From an uncultured Cohaesibacter sp. (GTDB lineage: Bacteria; Pseudomonadota; Alphaproteobacteria; Rhizobiales; Cohaesibacteraceae), in the NCBI RefSeq assembly GCF_963677725.1, contig NZ_OY782507.1, forward strand, positions 2,728,001 through 2,792,000: DNA of 64,000 nucleotides, written 5' to 3'. Under the pieces are notes generated by a model. That model saw only the letters and a program-made list of their open reading frames with translations, was not told the origin of the DNA and did not search any database. The translations under genes were made by a program, and so were the position numbers. This document shows positions 1-9,116 of the stretch, in pieces (position 1 is the stretch's first letter; each line of letters starts with the position of its first letter).

Positions 1-1
1 C

Positions 2-379
2 AACGCTTATAGCAAGCTCGATGAGGCCTCCTGCATGACATTGGTGGCCAATGAGCAAGAAGGTTGGAGCCAGCAGGTCTGCAAGGGCTATGACGGCATC
101 GCCGTCTTTGTCTCGGAAGGCGATTTGCGGATGTCCCTCTCCTATCGCAATCAGAAAGCCGGTGATCGTTATTTCACTTTCGGCAATTTCAACCGGGTGG
201 GAGACACCATGGAATGGCGGCTGCAGGATGAGGGCGGGGTCAAGGCACCGTTTGCGACCATCCTGCGCTGGTATGTGTCGGTAGAACAGCCACGCGAAGA
301 GCAAGCTCTCGTGATTACCAAGATCGAAGAGAATGATTATTGCATTGCCGGTTTTGTCGGAGGCAACGGCAGAGCCTGA
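2..379 (+). CDS. Hypothetical protein, 5' end outside the window
   Basis: The reading frame is open from the left edge and ends with TGA at 377-379, so only the C-terminal 125 residues are seen. A methionine at 35 lies inside the frame and need not be the start. The fragment is soluble-looking, contains three cysteines and has no membrane segment. I do not recognise a family. The composition (many aromatic residues in short beta-like stretches, for example DRYFTFGNFN) suggests a compact secreted or periplasmic beta protein, but the signal peptide would lie outside the window. It converges on the UbiH-type gene on the other strand, with about 150 bp between them. Confidence 0.6.
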   Translation, partial: NAYSKLDEASCMTLVANEQEGWSQQVCKGYDGIAVFVSEGDLRMSLSYRNQKAGDRYFTFGNFNRVGDTMEWRLQDEGGVKAPFATILRWYVSVEQPREEQALVITKIEENDYCIAGFVGGNGRA

Positions 380-532
380 TGCCAATCAACTGGCGCGTGA
401 TGTCGCTGACAGCGTTGTGCCGGGCTTTGCCTGTGGCCAAGATCAGCCGCAATGGCATGGCAAAACCGGGCCTTTGGCCATGACCATGGCCCAATCATGA
501 TCATGGTCCAATAAAGCAAATTTGCTACGAAA

Positions 533-1780
533 TCAGAGGGCTTCGCCTTGTAGCAAGCGGGGACGATTGCCCTGATTGCCTGCGGCTTCTTCGATGAAAT
601 AGCGTTTGAGGCCGGGTAGGCGCTCAACCATCCCCAGACCCAGATCGCGTATGTGACGCAGAATATCGCTCTTGTTGGAAAAGAGGCGATTGAGCAGATC
701 GCAGGTCATGCCCATTTGCACCACGTCGAACCGGCGCCAGGTCTGATACCGCTCCAACACATCGAGCGCACCAATATCCTGACCGAGGCGAACCGCTTCA
801 ACCAGCACTTCAGCCAGAGCGGCGACATCCTTGAACCCCAGATTAAGCCCTTGCCCTGCAATGGGGTGAATGCCGTGGGCCGCGTCGCCGATCAGCGCAA
901 AGCGGGGGGCGACATAGGAGCGGGCCAGCGTCATCCCGAGCGGGAAGCCCTTGCGCGGGCCTTTTTCCGTCACAGCACCAAGCTGCTTGCCAAAGCGGCG
1001 CTCCAGTTCCAGTGAAAAGGTGAAATCATCCATCGCCAGCATCCGCTTGGCATCGTCCGTTCGTTCATTCCAGACCAGCGAGGAGCGATTGCCCTTGAGT
1101 GGCAGAATGGCAAAGGGGCCTGCGGGCAGGAAATGCTCGACTGCGCGGCCATTATGGGGGCGCTCATGCTCCACCGTGGTGACGATGCCCATCTGGTCAT
1201 AGTCGAAACGGACGGTCGAGATGCCCGCCAGATCGCGCAAGCGGGAGCGGACCCCATCGGCGGCGATCAGCAGGTGGGTGGACACTTTCTGGCCAGAGGC
1301 AAGAAGGACATGGGTCTGGCTGGTTTCTTCGGTGAAGGAGCTGACGCTGTCCTGTTCGATCAGGGTGACACCCGCTGACTTGGCTGCATCATAAAGGGCG
1401 CCGACCATGGCGCCATTGGGAACCATATAGGCAAAGGGCTCGCCGTCGCCGGTTGCGCCTTCGAATGTGAGAAGTGCCGGGCGGACCACATCCTGCAATT
1501 TGGAATCGGTGACCACCATGTCGCGGATTGGTTCGGCCTCAGGGGCAATCTGATCCCAGACGCCAAGCTGACCCAGCATGCGGGTGGCAGCCGAGGCGAT
1601 GGCAGAGGCGCGCTCATCGGTGCGCATTCGGGCGATGGGCTGCGGCTCGATCACCAGTATCGACAAATCACAGGCCTGACGCAGGGCGAGCGCCAGCGAC
1701 AGGCCAACATAACCACCGCCCGCAATGACCAGATCATAGTTGTCTGAGAGGTGGTTTGGTGCTGATTGTTTATCCGTCAT
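533..1780 (-). CDS. UbiH/UbiF/COQ6-family FAD-dependent hydroxylase (ubiquinone biosynthesis)
   Basis: This is a flavoprotein monooxygenase of about 415 residues of the family that hydroxylates the ubiquinone ring. An N-terminal Rossmann motif (VIAGGGYVGLSLA, about residues 18-30) binds the ADP part of FAD. The second FAD motif GDAAHGIHPIAGQGLN is near residue 298 and is typical of the UbiH/COQ6 group. The C-terminal helix matches the usual family length of about 400. The frame stays open to 1897, but the methionine at 1780 gives the usual N-terminus and is preceded by a weak GGGAT signal. Which ring position is hydroxylated cannot be decided from one sequence. It is divergent from tesB. Confidence 0.88.
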   Translation of the reverse strand: MTDKQSAPNHLSDNYDLVIAGGGYVGLSLALALRQACDLSILVIEPQPIARMRTDERASAIASAATRMLGQLGVWDQIAPEAEPIRDMVVTDSKLQDVVRPALLTFEGATGDGEPFAYMVPNGAMVGALYDAAKSAGVTLIEQDSVSSFTEETSQTHVLLASGQKVSTHLLIAADGVRSRLRDLAGISTVRFDYDQMGIVTTVEHERPHNGRAVEHFLPAGPFAILPLKGNRSSLVWNERTDDAKRMLAMDDFTFSLELERRFGKQLGAVTEKGPRKGFPLGMTLARSYVAPRFALIGDAAHGIHPIAGQGLNLGFKDVAALAEVLVEAVRLGQDIGALDVLERYQTWRRFDVVQMGMTCDLLNRLFSNKSDILRHIRDLGLGMVERLPGLKRYFIEEAAGNQGNRPRLLQGEAL

Positions 1781-2105
1781 GATCTGATCCCGGAGCTGGT
1801 GCCGCATGTCCGACGGGGATGGTTGACCCTTGGTCAACCAAATCAAGGCGTTAGGATTGGCTTCCTGCTGCTTGCCGGACTGTTTGTTTTGTCTCACTCC
1901 CTTATATAGTCAAGAGCGGGCGGAAGATCTGCATAAAGTGTAGGGGATGTGCAATTTTTGTTGGAAAGCCGGTTTGCTTAACGATCAAACTGGGGCAGTG
2001 TTGACGCCCGGAAAACTGATCTTCGCCCTTTGAAGCCCAGCCGAACCAAGACGGCCGATGCGCCGGACCCAATGAATGAAAAGCAAGAAAGAACAGGATC
2101 TGACC
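1781..2105. other. Divergent intergenic region between the hydroxylase and tesB
   Basis: This 325-bp stretch separates two divergent genes and should hold both promoters. A TATATA box on the minus strand at about 1903-1908 is a possible -10 element for the hydroxylase. If it is real, transcription would begin near 1896 and the longer upstream reading of that gene would be unlikely. I see no convincing operator and no RNA gene here. Confidence 0.3.
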
Positions 2106-2969
2106 ATGACCACTGCCATCGACAACCTTCTCTCCATTCTTGATCTTGAGAGGCTTGAGCAGAATCTGTTTCGGGGTCGAAGTCCGCAGGATGGTTGGCA
2201 GCGTGTGTTTGGCGGGCAGGTGATCGGTCAGGCTCTGGTTGCTGCCTCGCAAACGGTGGAAAGCGACCGGGCGGCCCATTCTCTGCATTGCTATTTCATG
2301 CGGCCGGGCGATCCATCGGTGCCGATCATCTATGAAGTGGATACCTTGCGCGACGGGCGGTCCTTTGTCACGCGCCGGGTGCTGGCTATTCAGCATGGCA
2401 AGCCGATCTTTTCCATGTCGGCGAGCTTTCATCGTCATGAAGACGGTCTGGAGCATCAGATCGAAATGCCCGATATTCCGGCGCCTGAAGAGGTGCCGAA
2501 CGAGGCGGACATGATCGAGGCCTATATGCAAGAGGCACCGAAGAATATAAAAGCCTATTTCCGCCGAGAGCGGCCGATCGAACTGCGGCCGGTCAATATG
2601 GAGCATTATACCACCGACAAGAAGATGGAGCCGCTGCAATATGTCTGGGTGCGAACCACCTCACGCCTGCCCGATGATCCATCGATCCATAAATGCGCCT
2701 TGGCCTATGCGTCGGATATGACGCTGCTCGATACGTCGCTTTTCCCGCATGGCAAATCGGTGTTCAACAAGGATGTCAGCCCGGCGAGCCTAGACCACGC
2801 CATGTGGTTTCATTCCGATTTTCGGGCCGATGAATGGTTGCTTTATAGTCAGGACAGTCCATGGACCGGTGGGGCGCGCGGTTTTTCCCGCGGCTCGCTC
2901 TATCGTCGCGATGGCACCTTGGTGGCCAGTGCCTGTCAGGAAGGGCTCATCCGCATTCTGGACCGCTAA
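2106..2969 (+). CDS. tesB: Acyl-CoA thioesterase II
   Basis: This 287-residue double-hotdog thioesterase hydrolyses medium- and long-chain acyl-CoA in the cytoplasm. The N-terminal hotdog carries FGGQVIGQALVAA (about 37-49). The C-terminal half carries AMWFHSDFRADEW, which holds the catalytic Asp region, and the closing GSLYRRDGTLVAS-QEGLIR strand is typical of TesB. The length matches E. coli TesB (286). The start at 2106 has an AGGA signal eight bases upstream; an in-frame ATG at 2076 has none. An intrinsic terminator follows at about 3077. It stands alone, divergent from the ubiquinone hydroxylase. Confidence 0.95.
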   Translation: MTTAIDNLLSILDLERLEQNLFRGRSPQDGWQRVFGGQVIGQALVAASQTVESDRAAHSLHCYFMRPGDPSVPIIYEVDTLRDGRSFVTRRVLAIQHGKPIFSMSASFHRHEDGLEHQIEMPDIPAPEEVPNEADMIEAYMQEAPKNIKAYFRRERPIELRPVNMEHYTTDKKMEPLQYVWVRTTSRLPDDPSIHKCALAYASDMTLLDTSLFPHGKSVFNKDVSPASLDHAMWFHSDFRADEWLLYSQDSPWTGGARGFSRGSLYRRDGTLVASACQEGLIRILDR

Positions 2970-3076
2970 AGCGAACTTGCGATAGCTCTATTGCCTCATG
3001 CTTTGGCAGAGCAAGGTTCTGAAAAGACTCATGCTTCATCATTGCGCATAGATCGAAGCAGAAAATTGATTATTTT

Positions 3077-3108
3077 ATAGGCATAGTTTTTTCTGTGCCT
3101 ATTTTTTT
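3077..3108 (+). terminator. Intrinsic terminator after tesB
   Basis: A 7-bp stem (ATAGGCA 3077-3083, TGCCTAT 3096-3102) is followed directly by seven T residues. It lies about 110 bp after tesB and before the glnK regulatory region. Confidence 0.7.
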
Positions 3109-3123
3109 GTCATTTTTGTCTGA

Positions 3124-3140
3124 TGCACAATTATCGTGCA
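3124..3140 (+). promoter_or_regulatory. NtrC-type enhancer dyad upstream of glnK
   Basis: TGCACAATTATCGTGCA is a 17-bp dyad, TGCAC-N7-GTGCA, matching the established NtrC half-site arrangement. It sits about 70 bp upstream of the -24 element at 3211, a normal place for an enhancer. The role is inferred from sequence and from the downstream glnK-amtB genes. Confidence 0.75.
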
Positions 3141-3210
3141 TGGGTTAATCGCTTGGTAATACTGGTTATTATTGTTGTAAATCAATCATTTACAAATTTC
3201 TTTTTGAAAC

Positions 3211-3226
3211 TGGCACGGCTCTTGAA
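3211..3226 (+). promoter_or_regulatory. Sigma54 (-24/-12) promoter for glnK-amtB
   Basis: TGGCACGGCTCTTGAA matches the RpoN consensus TGGCACR-N4-TTGCW with correct GG to -12 spacing and one mismatch (GA instead of GC at -12). The glnK start is about 93 bp further on. With the NtrC dyad at 3124 it implies nitrogen-limitation control. Confidence 0.75.
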
Positions 3227-3309
3227 AGGAATGGGACAGCAAACGCAAAGCTTCACCCCGATATCCTGACAATTGGGGTGGGCATCTAAAAACCCAAAGA
3301 GGGACATGA

Positions 3310-3657
<348 letters not shown>

Positions 3658-3702
3658 GCTCAAACCCGTTCCAGTAGAAGCGAAAAAATCAAGGACAACA
3701 AA

Positions 3703-5078
3703 ATGTCGAAAGTAACCCTTGCCCTTCTTGTTGGCGCAGCTACCTTCGTTGCGGGCCCTGCCCTTGCACAGGAAGCCGCCGCTCCAGCCGCAGAGACTGC
3801 TGCTGCCGCAGCTCCCGCTTTTGCGACCGCTGCTGATACCGCCTATATCTTCAACACCCTGCTTTTCCTGATCGGTGGCTTCCTCGTGATGTGGATGGCT
3901 GCAGGCTTTGCGATGCTCGAAGCCGGTCTCGTCCGCACCAAGAACGTCTCCATGCAGAGCTTGAAAAACATTGCGCTCTATGCAGTGGCTGGCATCATGT
4001 ACTGGCTGATCGGTTATAACCTGATGTATACCGGCGTTGACGGTGGTTATGTCGGTTCCTTCTCTCTGATCTACGCCTTGGACCCGGTTGGTCTTAAGGG
4101 TGCAGACACCAAGGCTCTGCTTGAAACCGGTTATTCGACCGCGTCGGACTGGTTCTTCCAGATGGTATTCGTGGCAACGGCTGCTTCCATCGTATCCGGT
4201 ACTCTGGCTGAGCGTATCAAACTGTGGCCATTCATGATCTTCGTTGTCGTGCTGACCGGTTTCATCTACCCAATTGCCGGTTCCTGGCAGTGGGGCGGCG
4301 GCTGGTTGTCCGAAATGGGCTTCTCCGACTTTGCCGGTTCGACCCTCGTGCACTCCGTTGGCGGCTGGGCTGCTCTGGCTGGTGCCCTCCTGCTTGGTGC
4401 TCGTAAAGGCAAATATGGCGAATCTGGCCAGGTTAACCCAATGCCTGCTTCAACATTCCGCTTGCGACCCTTGGTACCTTCATCCTGTGGCTCGGTTGGT
4501 TCGGCTTTAACGGCGCGTCCCAGCTTGCCATGGGTACCATCGGGGACGTTTCCGATATCTCCCGTATCTTCGCCAACACCAACATGGCTGCGGCCGCTGG
4601 CGTTGTGTCCGTGATGATCCTGATGCAGATCCTCTACAAGAAGGTCGACGTGACCATGGTTCTCAACGGCGCACTGGCTGGTCTGGTTGCTATTACCGCT
4701 GAACCACTGAACCCAACCATTGCTCAGGCTATCCTGATTGGTGCTATTGGTGGTGCGATCGTTGTCTTCGCAGTTCCTGCGCTCGACAAACTGAAAATCG
4801 ATGACGTTGTCGGTGCGATCCCGGTTCACCTTCTGGCTGGTATCTGGGGCACGCTGATCGTTCCTCTGACCAACTCTGAAACCTCTTATGTCACCCAGCT
4901 GATCGGTGTAGCTTCTTATGGTGCCTTCACTCTGGTTCTCTCCTTCGTCTGCTGGACGATCCTGAAAGTGACCATGGGTATCCGTGTCAGCGAAGAAGAA
5001 GAATATCTCGGCCTCGACAAAACCGAGATTGGTGTGGAAGCTTATCCTGAATTCGGTCAGGGCAGCCAGCGCATGTAA
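3703..5078 (+). pseudogene. amtB: Ammonium transporter amtB with a single-base frameshift
   Basis: The gene encodes an Amt/MEP ammonium channel with a signal peptide (cleavage near ALA-QEA), an alanine-rich periplasmic stretch and the usual eleven membrane helices. Codons run correctly to about residue 249 (VNPMPA, near 4449). One T then appears to be missing where GCT-TTC-AAC (Ala-Phe-Asn) is expected, and the frame ends at 4614. The rest of the protein, from NIPLATLGTF on to the C-terminal QGSQRM, continues in the next frame to 5078. Restoring one base gives about 458 residues, the normal length. No other defect is visible, so this is either a sequencing error or a very recent mutation. AAGGA precedes the start. 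Confidence 0.85.
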
Positions 5079-5148
5079 GAATTCGAGACGGGAGGCTTCG
5101 GTCTCCCTCTCCCTTGAACTATAAACCCAAAAGGGTACCAGAGGGGAC

Positions 5149-5182
5149 AACCCGCCAGATCTCGGATCTGGCGGGTTTCTTC
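5149..5182 (+). terminator. Intrinsic terminator after amtB
   Basis: A perfect 11-bp stem (CCCGCCAGATC 5151-5161, GATCTGGCGGG 5165-5175) with a three-base loop is followed by TTTCTTCTTGTTT. It closes the glnK-amtB operon and separates it from the second amt gene. Confidence 0.9.
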
Positions 5183-5242
5183 TTGTTTGGGATCAAGATG
5201 GTGAGGAGGAAATCGCTTAGAAAAGCATCAAGACGCCATTTT

Positions 5243-5316
5243 TGATTAATTTTTATGCAATTGCCTATGGTGAAAGGCGAAAAAACAGGCATGAGGCAAT
5301 TGCATATTTTTCAATC
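5243..5316. repeat. Long interrupted inverted repeat upstream of the second amt
   Basis: Two 12-bp arms, ATGCAATTGCCT (5255-5266) and AGGCAATTGCAT (5294-5305), are perfect inverted copies. They are extended after a mismatched stretch by outer arms TTTTGATT and AATCAAAA at the same offsets. Each inner arm itself contains the palindrome GCAATTGC. The element lies about 70 bp upstream of a -24/-12 promoter, where an enhancer would be expected, but it does not match the NtrC consensus. The binding protein is unknown. Confidence 0.6.
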
Positions 5317-5374
5317 AAAATTTCGATAATCATAAACCTTTGAATCTATTATATAATATAATTTATCGCCTAAT

Positions 5375-5390
5375 TGGCATGCATTTTGTT
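5375..5390 (+). promoter_or_regulatory. Candidate sigma54 promoter of the second amt gene
   Basis: TGGCATGCATTTTGTT fits the -24/-12 pattern with correct spacing and one mismatch at -12 (GT instead of GC). It lies about 70 bp before the chosen start codon at 5458, leaving room for a short leader with a GGAGG ribosome site. Confidence 0.55.
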
Positions 5391-5457
5391 TACCCAGACG
5401 GAAAATTCAAGAAAAATTGCGCCCTTTTTGGGCACATTGTCTTTGGAGGCAAACTAT

Positions 5458-6681
5458 ATGCAAGGGGCACAAGTTGGAGCGGATGTGTTTTTCGTCCTGC
5501 TCGGGGCAATTCTGGTATTTGCGATGCATTCCGGCTTCGCATTCCTCGAAGTGGGCACGGTTCGCCACAAAAATCAGGTCAATGCACTGGTCAAGATTCT
5601 GGTGGATTTTGCCATATCCACCATCGTCTATTTTTTCTTTGGCTATGCGATTGCCTATGGCACTTCGTTTTTCGTTTCCGCAACAGAGTTGTCTGGCTCG
5701 GTGGGAGGCGTGTTCGACCCTCAAGGCCTGACACTGGTCAAGTTCTTCTTCCTGACCACCTTTGCCGCTGCCATTCCGGCGATCATTTCGGGCGGCATCG
5801 CGGAACGTATGAAATTCGCGCCGCAATGCTTTGCCACCGTTGCGCTGGTCGGCTTTGTCTATCCGTTGTTTGAAGGCGTCATGTGGGGCGGTAATTTCGG
5901 CATCCAGGGCTGGTTTGAGGCCACACTCGGGGCTCAGTTTCATGATTTTGCCGGCTCTATCGTGGTCCACGCGGTGGGAGGCTGGATCGCGCTCGCTGCC
6001 GTCATCCTGCTTGGAGCGCGGATCGGGCGCTATGGCAAGGATGGTCGCCCGCTCGGTATCCCGCCCTCGTCCGTGCCATGGCTGGCTCTGGGGTCTTGGT
6101 TGCTTTGTGTCGGCTGGTTTGGCTTCAACGTGATGACTGCCCAGTCGCTTGAAAGCGTTTCGGGTCTGGTGGCGATGAACAGCCTGATGGCGATGGTTGG
6201 TGGTATCCTGACCGCTCTGGTGGCTGGTCGCAATGATCCGGGCTTCATTCACAACGGCGCGCTGGCGGGCCTTGTTGCGGTTTGCGCCGGGTCCGACATC
6301 ATGCATCCGCTTGGATCCCTGGTGGTTGGTGGGCTGGCTGGTTTGGTCTTTGTCTATGCCTTCAATCTTTGTCAGAACAAGCTCAAGGTGGATGATGTGC
6401 TTGGCGTCTGGCCTTTGCATGGGCTTTGCGGTCTGTGGGGCGGCATTGCGGCAGGCATTTTTGGCAGCACAGCTCTTGGCGGTCTGGGTGGGGTGACATT
6501 CGCATCCCAGTTGGTCGGCTCGCTCATGGGGGCCGGTTATGCTTTTGTTGGCGGCTTTGTGGTCTATGGCATTTTGAAAAGCGTCACGGGCATTCGCTTG
6601 TCACCAGATGATGAGCGGATGGGGGCTGACCTCGCCATTCACAAGATTTCGGCGACGCCGGAAACCGATATCACACGCTAA
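5458..6681 (+). CDS. Second ammonium transporter (Amt family)
   Basis: This 407-residue polytopic Amt/MEP/Rh protein probably conducts ammonium across the inner membrane. It starts MQGAQVGADVFFVLLGAIL, has no clear cleaved signal peptide, and shows the conserved HSGFAFLEVGTVRHKNQVN, HDFAGSIVVHAVGGW and GVWPLHGLCGLWGG segments. The two pore histidines are expected in the HAVGG and LHGLCG segments and are present. It differs clearly from the frameshifted amtB next door and has no glnK of its own. GGAGG at 5445-5449 fixes the start; the frame is open further upstream but overlaps the promoter. It could supply ammonium transport if amtB is truly broken. Confidence 0.9.
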   Translation: MQGAQVGADVFFVLLGAILVFAMHSGFAFLEVGTVRHKNQVNALVKILVDFAISTIVYFFFGYAIAYGTSFFVSATELSGSVGGVFDPQGLTLVKFFFLTTFAAAIPAIISGGIAERMKFAPQCFATVALVGFVYPLFEGVMWGGNFGIQGWFEATLGAQFHDFAGSIVVHAVGGWIALAAVILLGARIGRYGKDGRPLGIPPSSVPWLALGSWLLCVGWFGFNVMTAQSLESVSGLVAMNSLMAMVGGILTALVAGRNDPGFIHNGALAGLVAVCAGSDIMHPLGSLVVGGLAGLVFVYAFNLCQNKLKVDDVLGVWPLHGLCGLWGGIAAGIFGSTALGGLGGVTFASQLVGSLMGAGYAFVGGFVVYGILKSVTGIRLSPDDERMGADLAIHKISATPETDITR

Positions 6682-6713
6682 ATTTGTGATAGAAGACCCG
6701 TTTCCAGAGGGTC

Positions 6714-6757
6714 AATAAAAAGAAGCGGGCACCTTTGGGAAAAGGTGACCCGCTCGC
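6714..6757 (-). terminator. Terminator of the ybbN/Lon-domain/Trm112 operon
   Basis: The hairpin GCGGGCACCTTT (6725-6736) with AAAGGTGACCCGC (6741-6753, one bulged base) is followed on the minus strand by the T-run complementary to AATAAAAAG at 6714-6722. It lies about 60 bp past the Trm112 stop. A weaker GACCC/GGGTC hairpin just to the left may serve the second amt. Confidence 0.65.
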
Positions 6758-6812
6758 TATGTTTTGGAACCCAGATTTGCGTCTGCATTTTTGCTTGCGT
6801 TAGGCTTGGAGC

Positions 6813-7034
6813 CTATTGCTCCAAACTGCGCGCTTCACTGGGCAGCATGATCGGCACACCGAGGCGAATCGGATAGGCGAGCTTGGCCTTGCGGCTGATT
6901 AGCTCCTGTTTCTCGGCATCATATTCCAGAGTGCATTTGGTCAGCGGACAGACAAGCATTTCCAACAGCTTGCGATCTACCATGCCAGTCTGTTCGCTGC
7001 GTTTTTCATTGTTGGTGCTTTCTAAAGTCGGCAT
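6813..7034 (-). CDS. Trm112 family protein (UPF0434)
   Basis: This small protein of 73 residues contains the Trm112-like core [21 protein letters not shown] followed by the [16 protein letters not shown]-type ending of the family, here with [15 protein letters not shown]. In other organisms Trm112 proteins activate methyltransferases; the role of the short bacterial members is unclear. Only two of the zinc-binding cysteines seen in eukaryotic homologues are recognisable (CPLTKC). The start at 7034 has GGAG seven bases upstream, so the further upstream methionine is not needed. It is the last gene of a three-gene leftward operon. Confidence 0.85.
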   Translation of the reverse strand: MPTLESTNNEKRSEQTGMVDRKLLEMLVCPLTKCTLEYDAEKQELISRKAKLAYPIRLGVPIMLPSEARSLEQ

Positions 7035-7066
7035 GGTTATTCTCCGCAAGTTCCCCTGTTCGCTGC

Positions 7067-7780
7067 TTATTGCAGGGTTGCAGGGGCGTCGCTCGCATCG
7101 TTGGCCAGATGCATTTCGGTGATGGCGATCAGGGTTTCTGCCCTCAAGGCAAGGCTTTCTGCTTCCAGGAGCGCCTGTTTTTCAGCGATGCCATAAGGGC
7201 TCATCATGGACAGGGAATTGACCAGTATTTCGTTGGATGACTTGCCCACATTGTCCCAGTCGGCTTCCATGTCATTGGCATCGAGAAAGGCGCGGAAAAT
7301 ATCCAGCACACCGTCGCGATTGACCTGATCTTCGCCAAAGCCTTCAATCAGATCTTCGGCATAATCCTCGCAGTCGATCTCGGCCATGCGGAAGGGCAGG
7401 TGGGAGTTGATCTCGGAGACCAGCTGAAAGCGGCATAGACCGGACAGGGTGATCAGCACGCGACCATCCCCGGTTTCGCCAAAGGCTGTGATCCTGCCCA
7501 GACAGCCGATGCGCTGCAAAGGGGATACGGCCTCTTCGCTCGCGTCACTTTCGGTCTCTGATTCTGATTCTGATTCTGTTTCCGAAGGTTTGGGCTGGAT
7601 GATGCCAATGATGCGGTCGTGACGGATGGCATGATCGATCATTGCCAGATAGCGGTCTTCAAAAATATTCAGCGGCATTTGGGTGCGAGGCAGCAGTAAC
7701 GCCTCCTCGAGCGGGAAGAGGGGAATGATGCCGGGAATGTCGCGCGGGCTGTCATAAAGGGCATTTCCTGCTTGTGCCAT
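7067..7780 (-). CDS. Lon N-terminal (substrate-binding) domain protein
   Basis: This 237-residue protein consists of a LON substrate-binding domain without the ATPase or protease parts of Lon. It opens with [20 protein letters not shown] and contains [15 protein letters not shown], both diagnostic of the family. A serine/glutamate-rich insertion ([15 protein letters not shown]) is encoded by short tandem GATTCT-like repeats near 7553-7580 and interrupts the domain. The start at 7780 has AAGGACAG upstream. It follows ybbN and precedes the Trm112 gene, an arrangement common in Rhizobiales. The molecular function is unknown, possibly in protein quality control. Confidence 0.88.
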   Translation of the reverse strand: MAQAGNALYDSPRDIPGIIPLFPLEEALLLPRTQMPLNIFEDRYLAMIDHAIRHDRIIGIIQPKPSETESESESETESDASEEAVSPLQRIGCLGRITAFGETGDGRVLITLSGLCRFQLVSEINSHLPFRMAEIDCEDYAEDLIEGFGEDQVNRDGVLDIFRAFLDANDMEADWDNVGKSSNEILVNSLSMMSPYGIAEKQALLEAESLALRAETLIAITEMHLANDASDAPATLQ

Positions 7781-7919
7781 GAGCTGTCCTTTTCGCTTGC
7801 TATAGTCATAGGCGCTTGGTTGCCGGTCCGCATGCATCACCATGCCCGCTCAGGATAAAGCGGGAATGCGGCATTTGTCAGGTCGGCAGAGCATCGAGCT
7901 CTGCCTTGAAGAGCCTCTT

Positions 7920-8933
7920 TTATGAAAAGAGAATTGAGGACAATTGCCGGCGTCCATAAACACTGGCCTTGTCCATCACACCCCAGCTTTCAAAGAATTG
8001 CAGCAGCTGTTTGCGGGCACCATCCTCTTGCCATTCGCGATCCTTCTTGATGATCGTGATGAGCTGATCGACGGCCTCTTGTCTTTTGTTTTTACCGTTC
8101 AAAGCGACCGCTAGATCAAATCGGGCCTGATGATTCTCTGGATCGGCGTCGACTTTTTGCTGCAACTCGCCAATTTCGCCCAGATCGGCGCTCTGTTCGG
8201 CAAGTTCCAGGCGGGCTTTGAGGGCTATAACAGCTTGATCTTTCAGGGCTTCTTCGGGCAGTGACTCAAACACATCGCGGGCGCGGTCCAGCTCATCGAG
8301 CGCAATGAAGCATTTGGCGATGCCGATGACGGCAGGCAGATGATCGCTCGCCTGCTGCAGGATGGCGCCATAAATCTGCAAGGCTTCAGCGGTCTGGCCT
8401 TCTTCAAACAGGGCGTCTGCCTGTTTGCAGGCTTCTTCCAACGGGTCGGCCTGTGGTTCGGTGCCATTCTTATCGATGAAGGCCTTTATCTGGCTTTCCG
8501 GTTGCGCGCCCATAAAGCCATCCACCGGGCGGCCATCCTTGAAGGCCACAACAGCTGGGACGGACTGAATGCCCATCTGGCCGGGAATGGCAGGGTCTTC
8601 ATCGATGTTCAGCTTGACCAGCTTGACCCGGCCCTTGGCTTCGGTGACCGCTTTTTCGAGCACAGGCATCAGCTGCTTGCAAGGGCCGCACCATGGGGCC
8701 CAGAAATCGACAAGGACAGTGGTGGTGCGTGAGGCTTCGATGACATCCTGCATGAAGCTCTGCGTCGTGGTGTCCTTGATCAACGGGCCTTCCGGAGCCT
8801 TTGGTTTGGGCGCAGGCTTTGGCGCTGCTTGCGGGGCCTGGGTGCCAAAGGAGGCACTGACGGAGCCGGAGCCTTGGGACGCATTGAAGCTGGCGGACAT
8901 GCCGCTGCCATAACCGAAGGACTTGTTATTCAT
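7920..8933 (-). CDS. ybbN: Thioredoxin-TPR co-chaperone of the YbbN/CnoX type
   Basis: This 337-residue protein begins with a low-complexity Gly/Ser and Ala/Pro/Lys region (1-50). A thioredoxin domain follows (about 50-160) with the active site WAPWCGPCK and the cis-proline loop QSVPAVVAF. The C-terminal half holds tetratricopeptide-like helical repeats (about 170-337). E. coli CnoX/YbbN has the same domain order and works as a redox-protective holdase for GroEL clients; unlike E. coli YbbN, this protein keeps a full CGPC motif and could act as an oxidoreductase. It leads the operon with the Lon-domain and Trm112 genes. Confidence 0.9.
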   Translation of the reverse strand: MNNKSFGYGSGMSASFNASQGSGSVSASFGTQAPQAAPKPAPKPKAPEGPLIKDTTTQSFMQDVIEASRTTTVLVDFWAPWCGPCKQLMPVLEKAVTEAKGRVKLVKLNIDEDPAIPGQMGIQSVPAVVAFKDGRPVDGFMGAQPESQIKAFIDKNGTEPQADPLEEACKQADALFEEGQTAEALQIYGAILQQASDHLPAVIGIAKCFIALDELDRARDVFESLPEEALKDQAVIALKARLELAEQSADLGEIGELQQKVDADPENHQARFDLAVALNGKNKRQEAVDQLITIIKKDREWQEDGARKQLLQFFESWGVMDKASVYGRRQLSSILFS

Positions 8934-9116
8934 GGATACGGTCCTTTATGTGGGACTGTTGTCATTTGTGTGGGGGCAATGGAACATCGCACGCCCTTGT
9001 TCGGGTCACCGCAGATTTTGCTACAGCGATATGTTCGCCTCAATATGGGTCAGTCGCCACCGCGCTTCAATGCTTCAATGGTGATCGGCTCTCTGCAAGG
9101 GCATTATGGGCGGCTT

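Noticed and set aside
4530-5078. A separate short protein made of the second half of the ammonium transporter
   Set aside because: Its sequence continues the amtB protein exactly after the frameshift and has no independent ribosome site; one damaged gene explains both pieces.
7553-7580. Short GATTCT repeats as a phase-variable microsatellite
   Set aside because: The repeat unit is six bases and in frame, so length change would only alter the serine/glutamate stretch; too few copies to claim variation.
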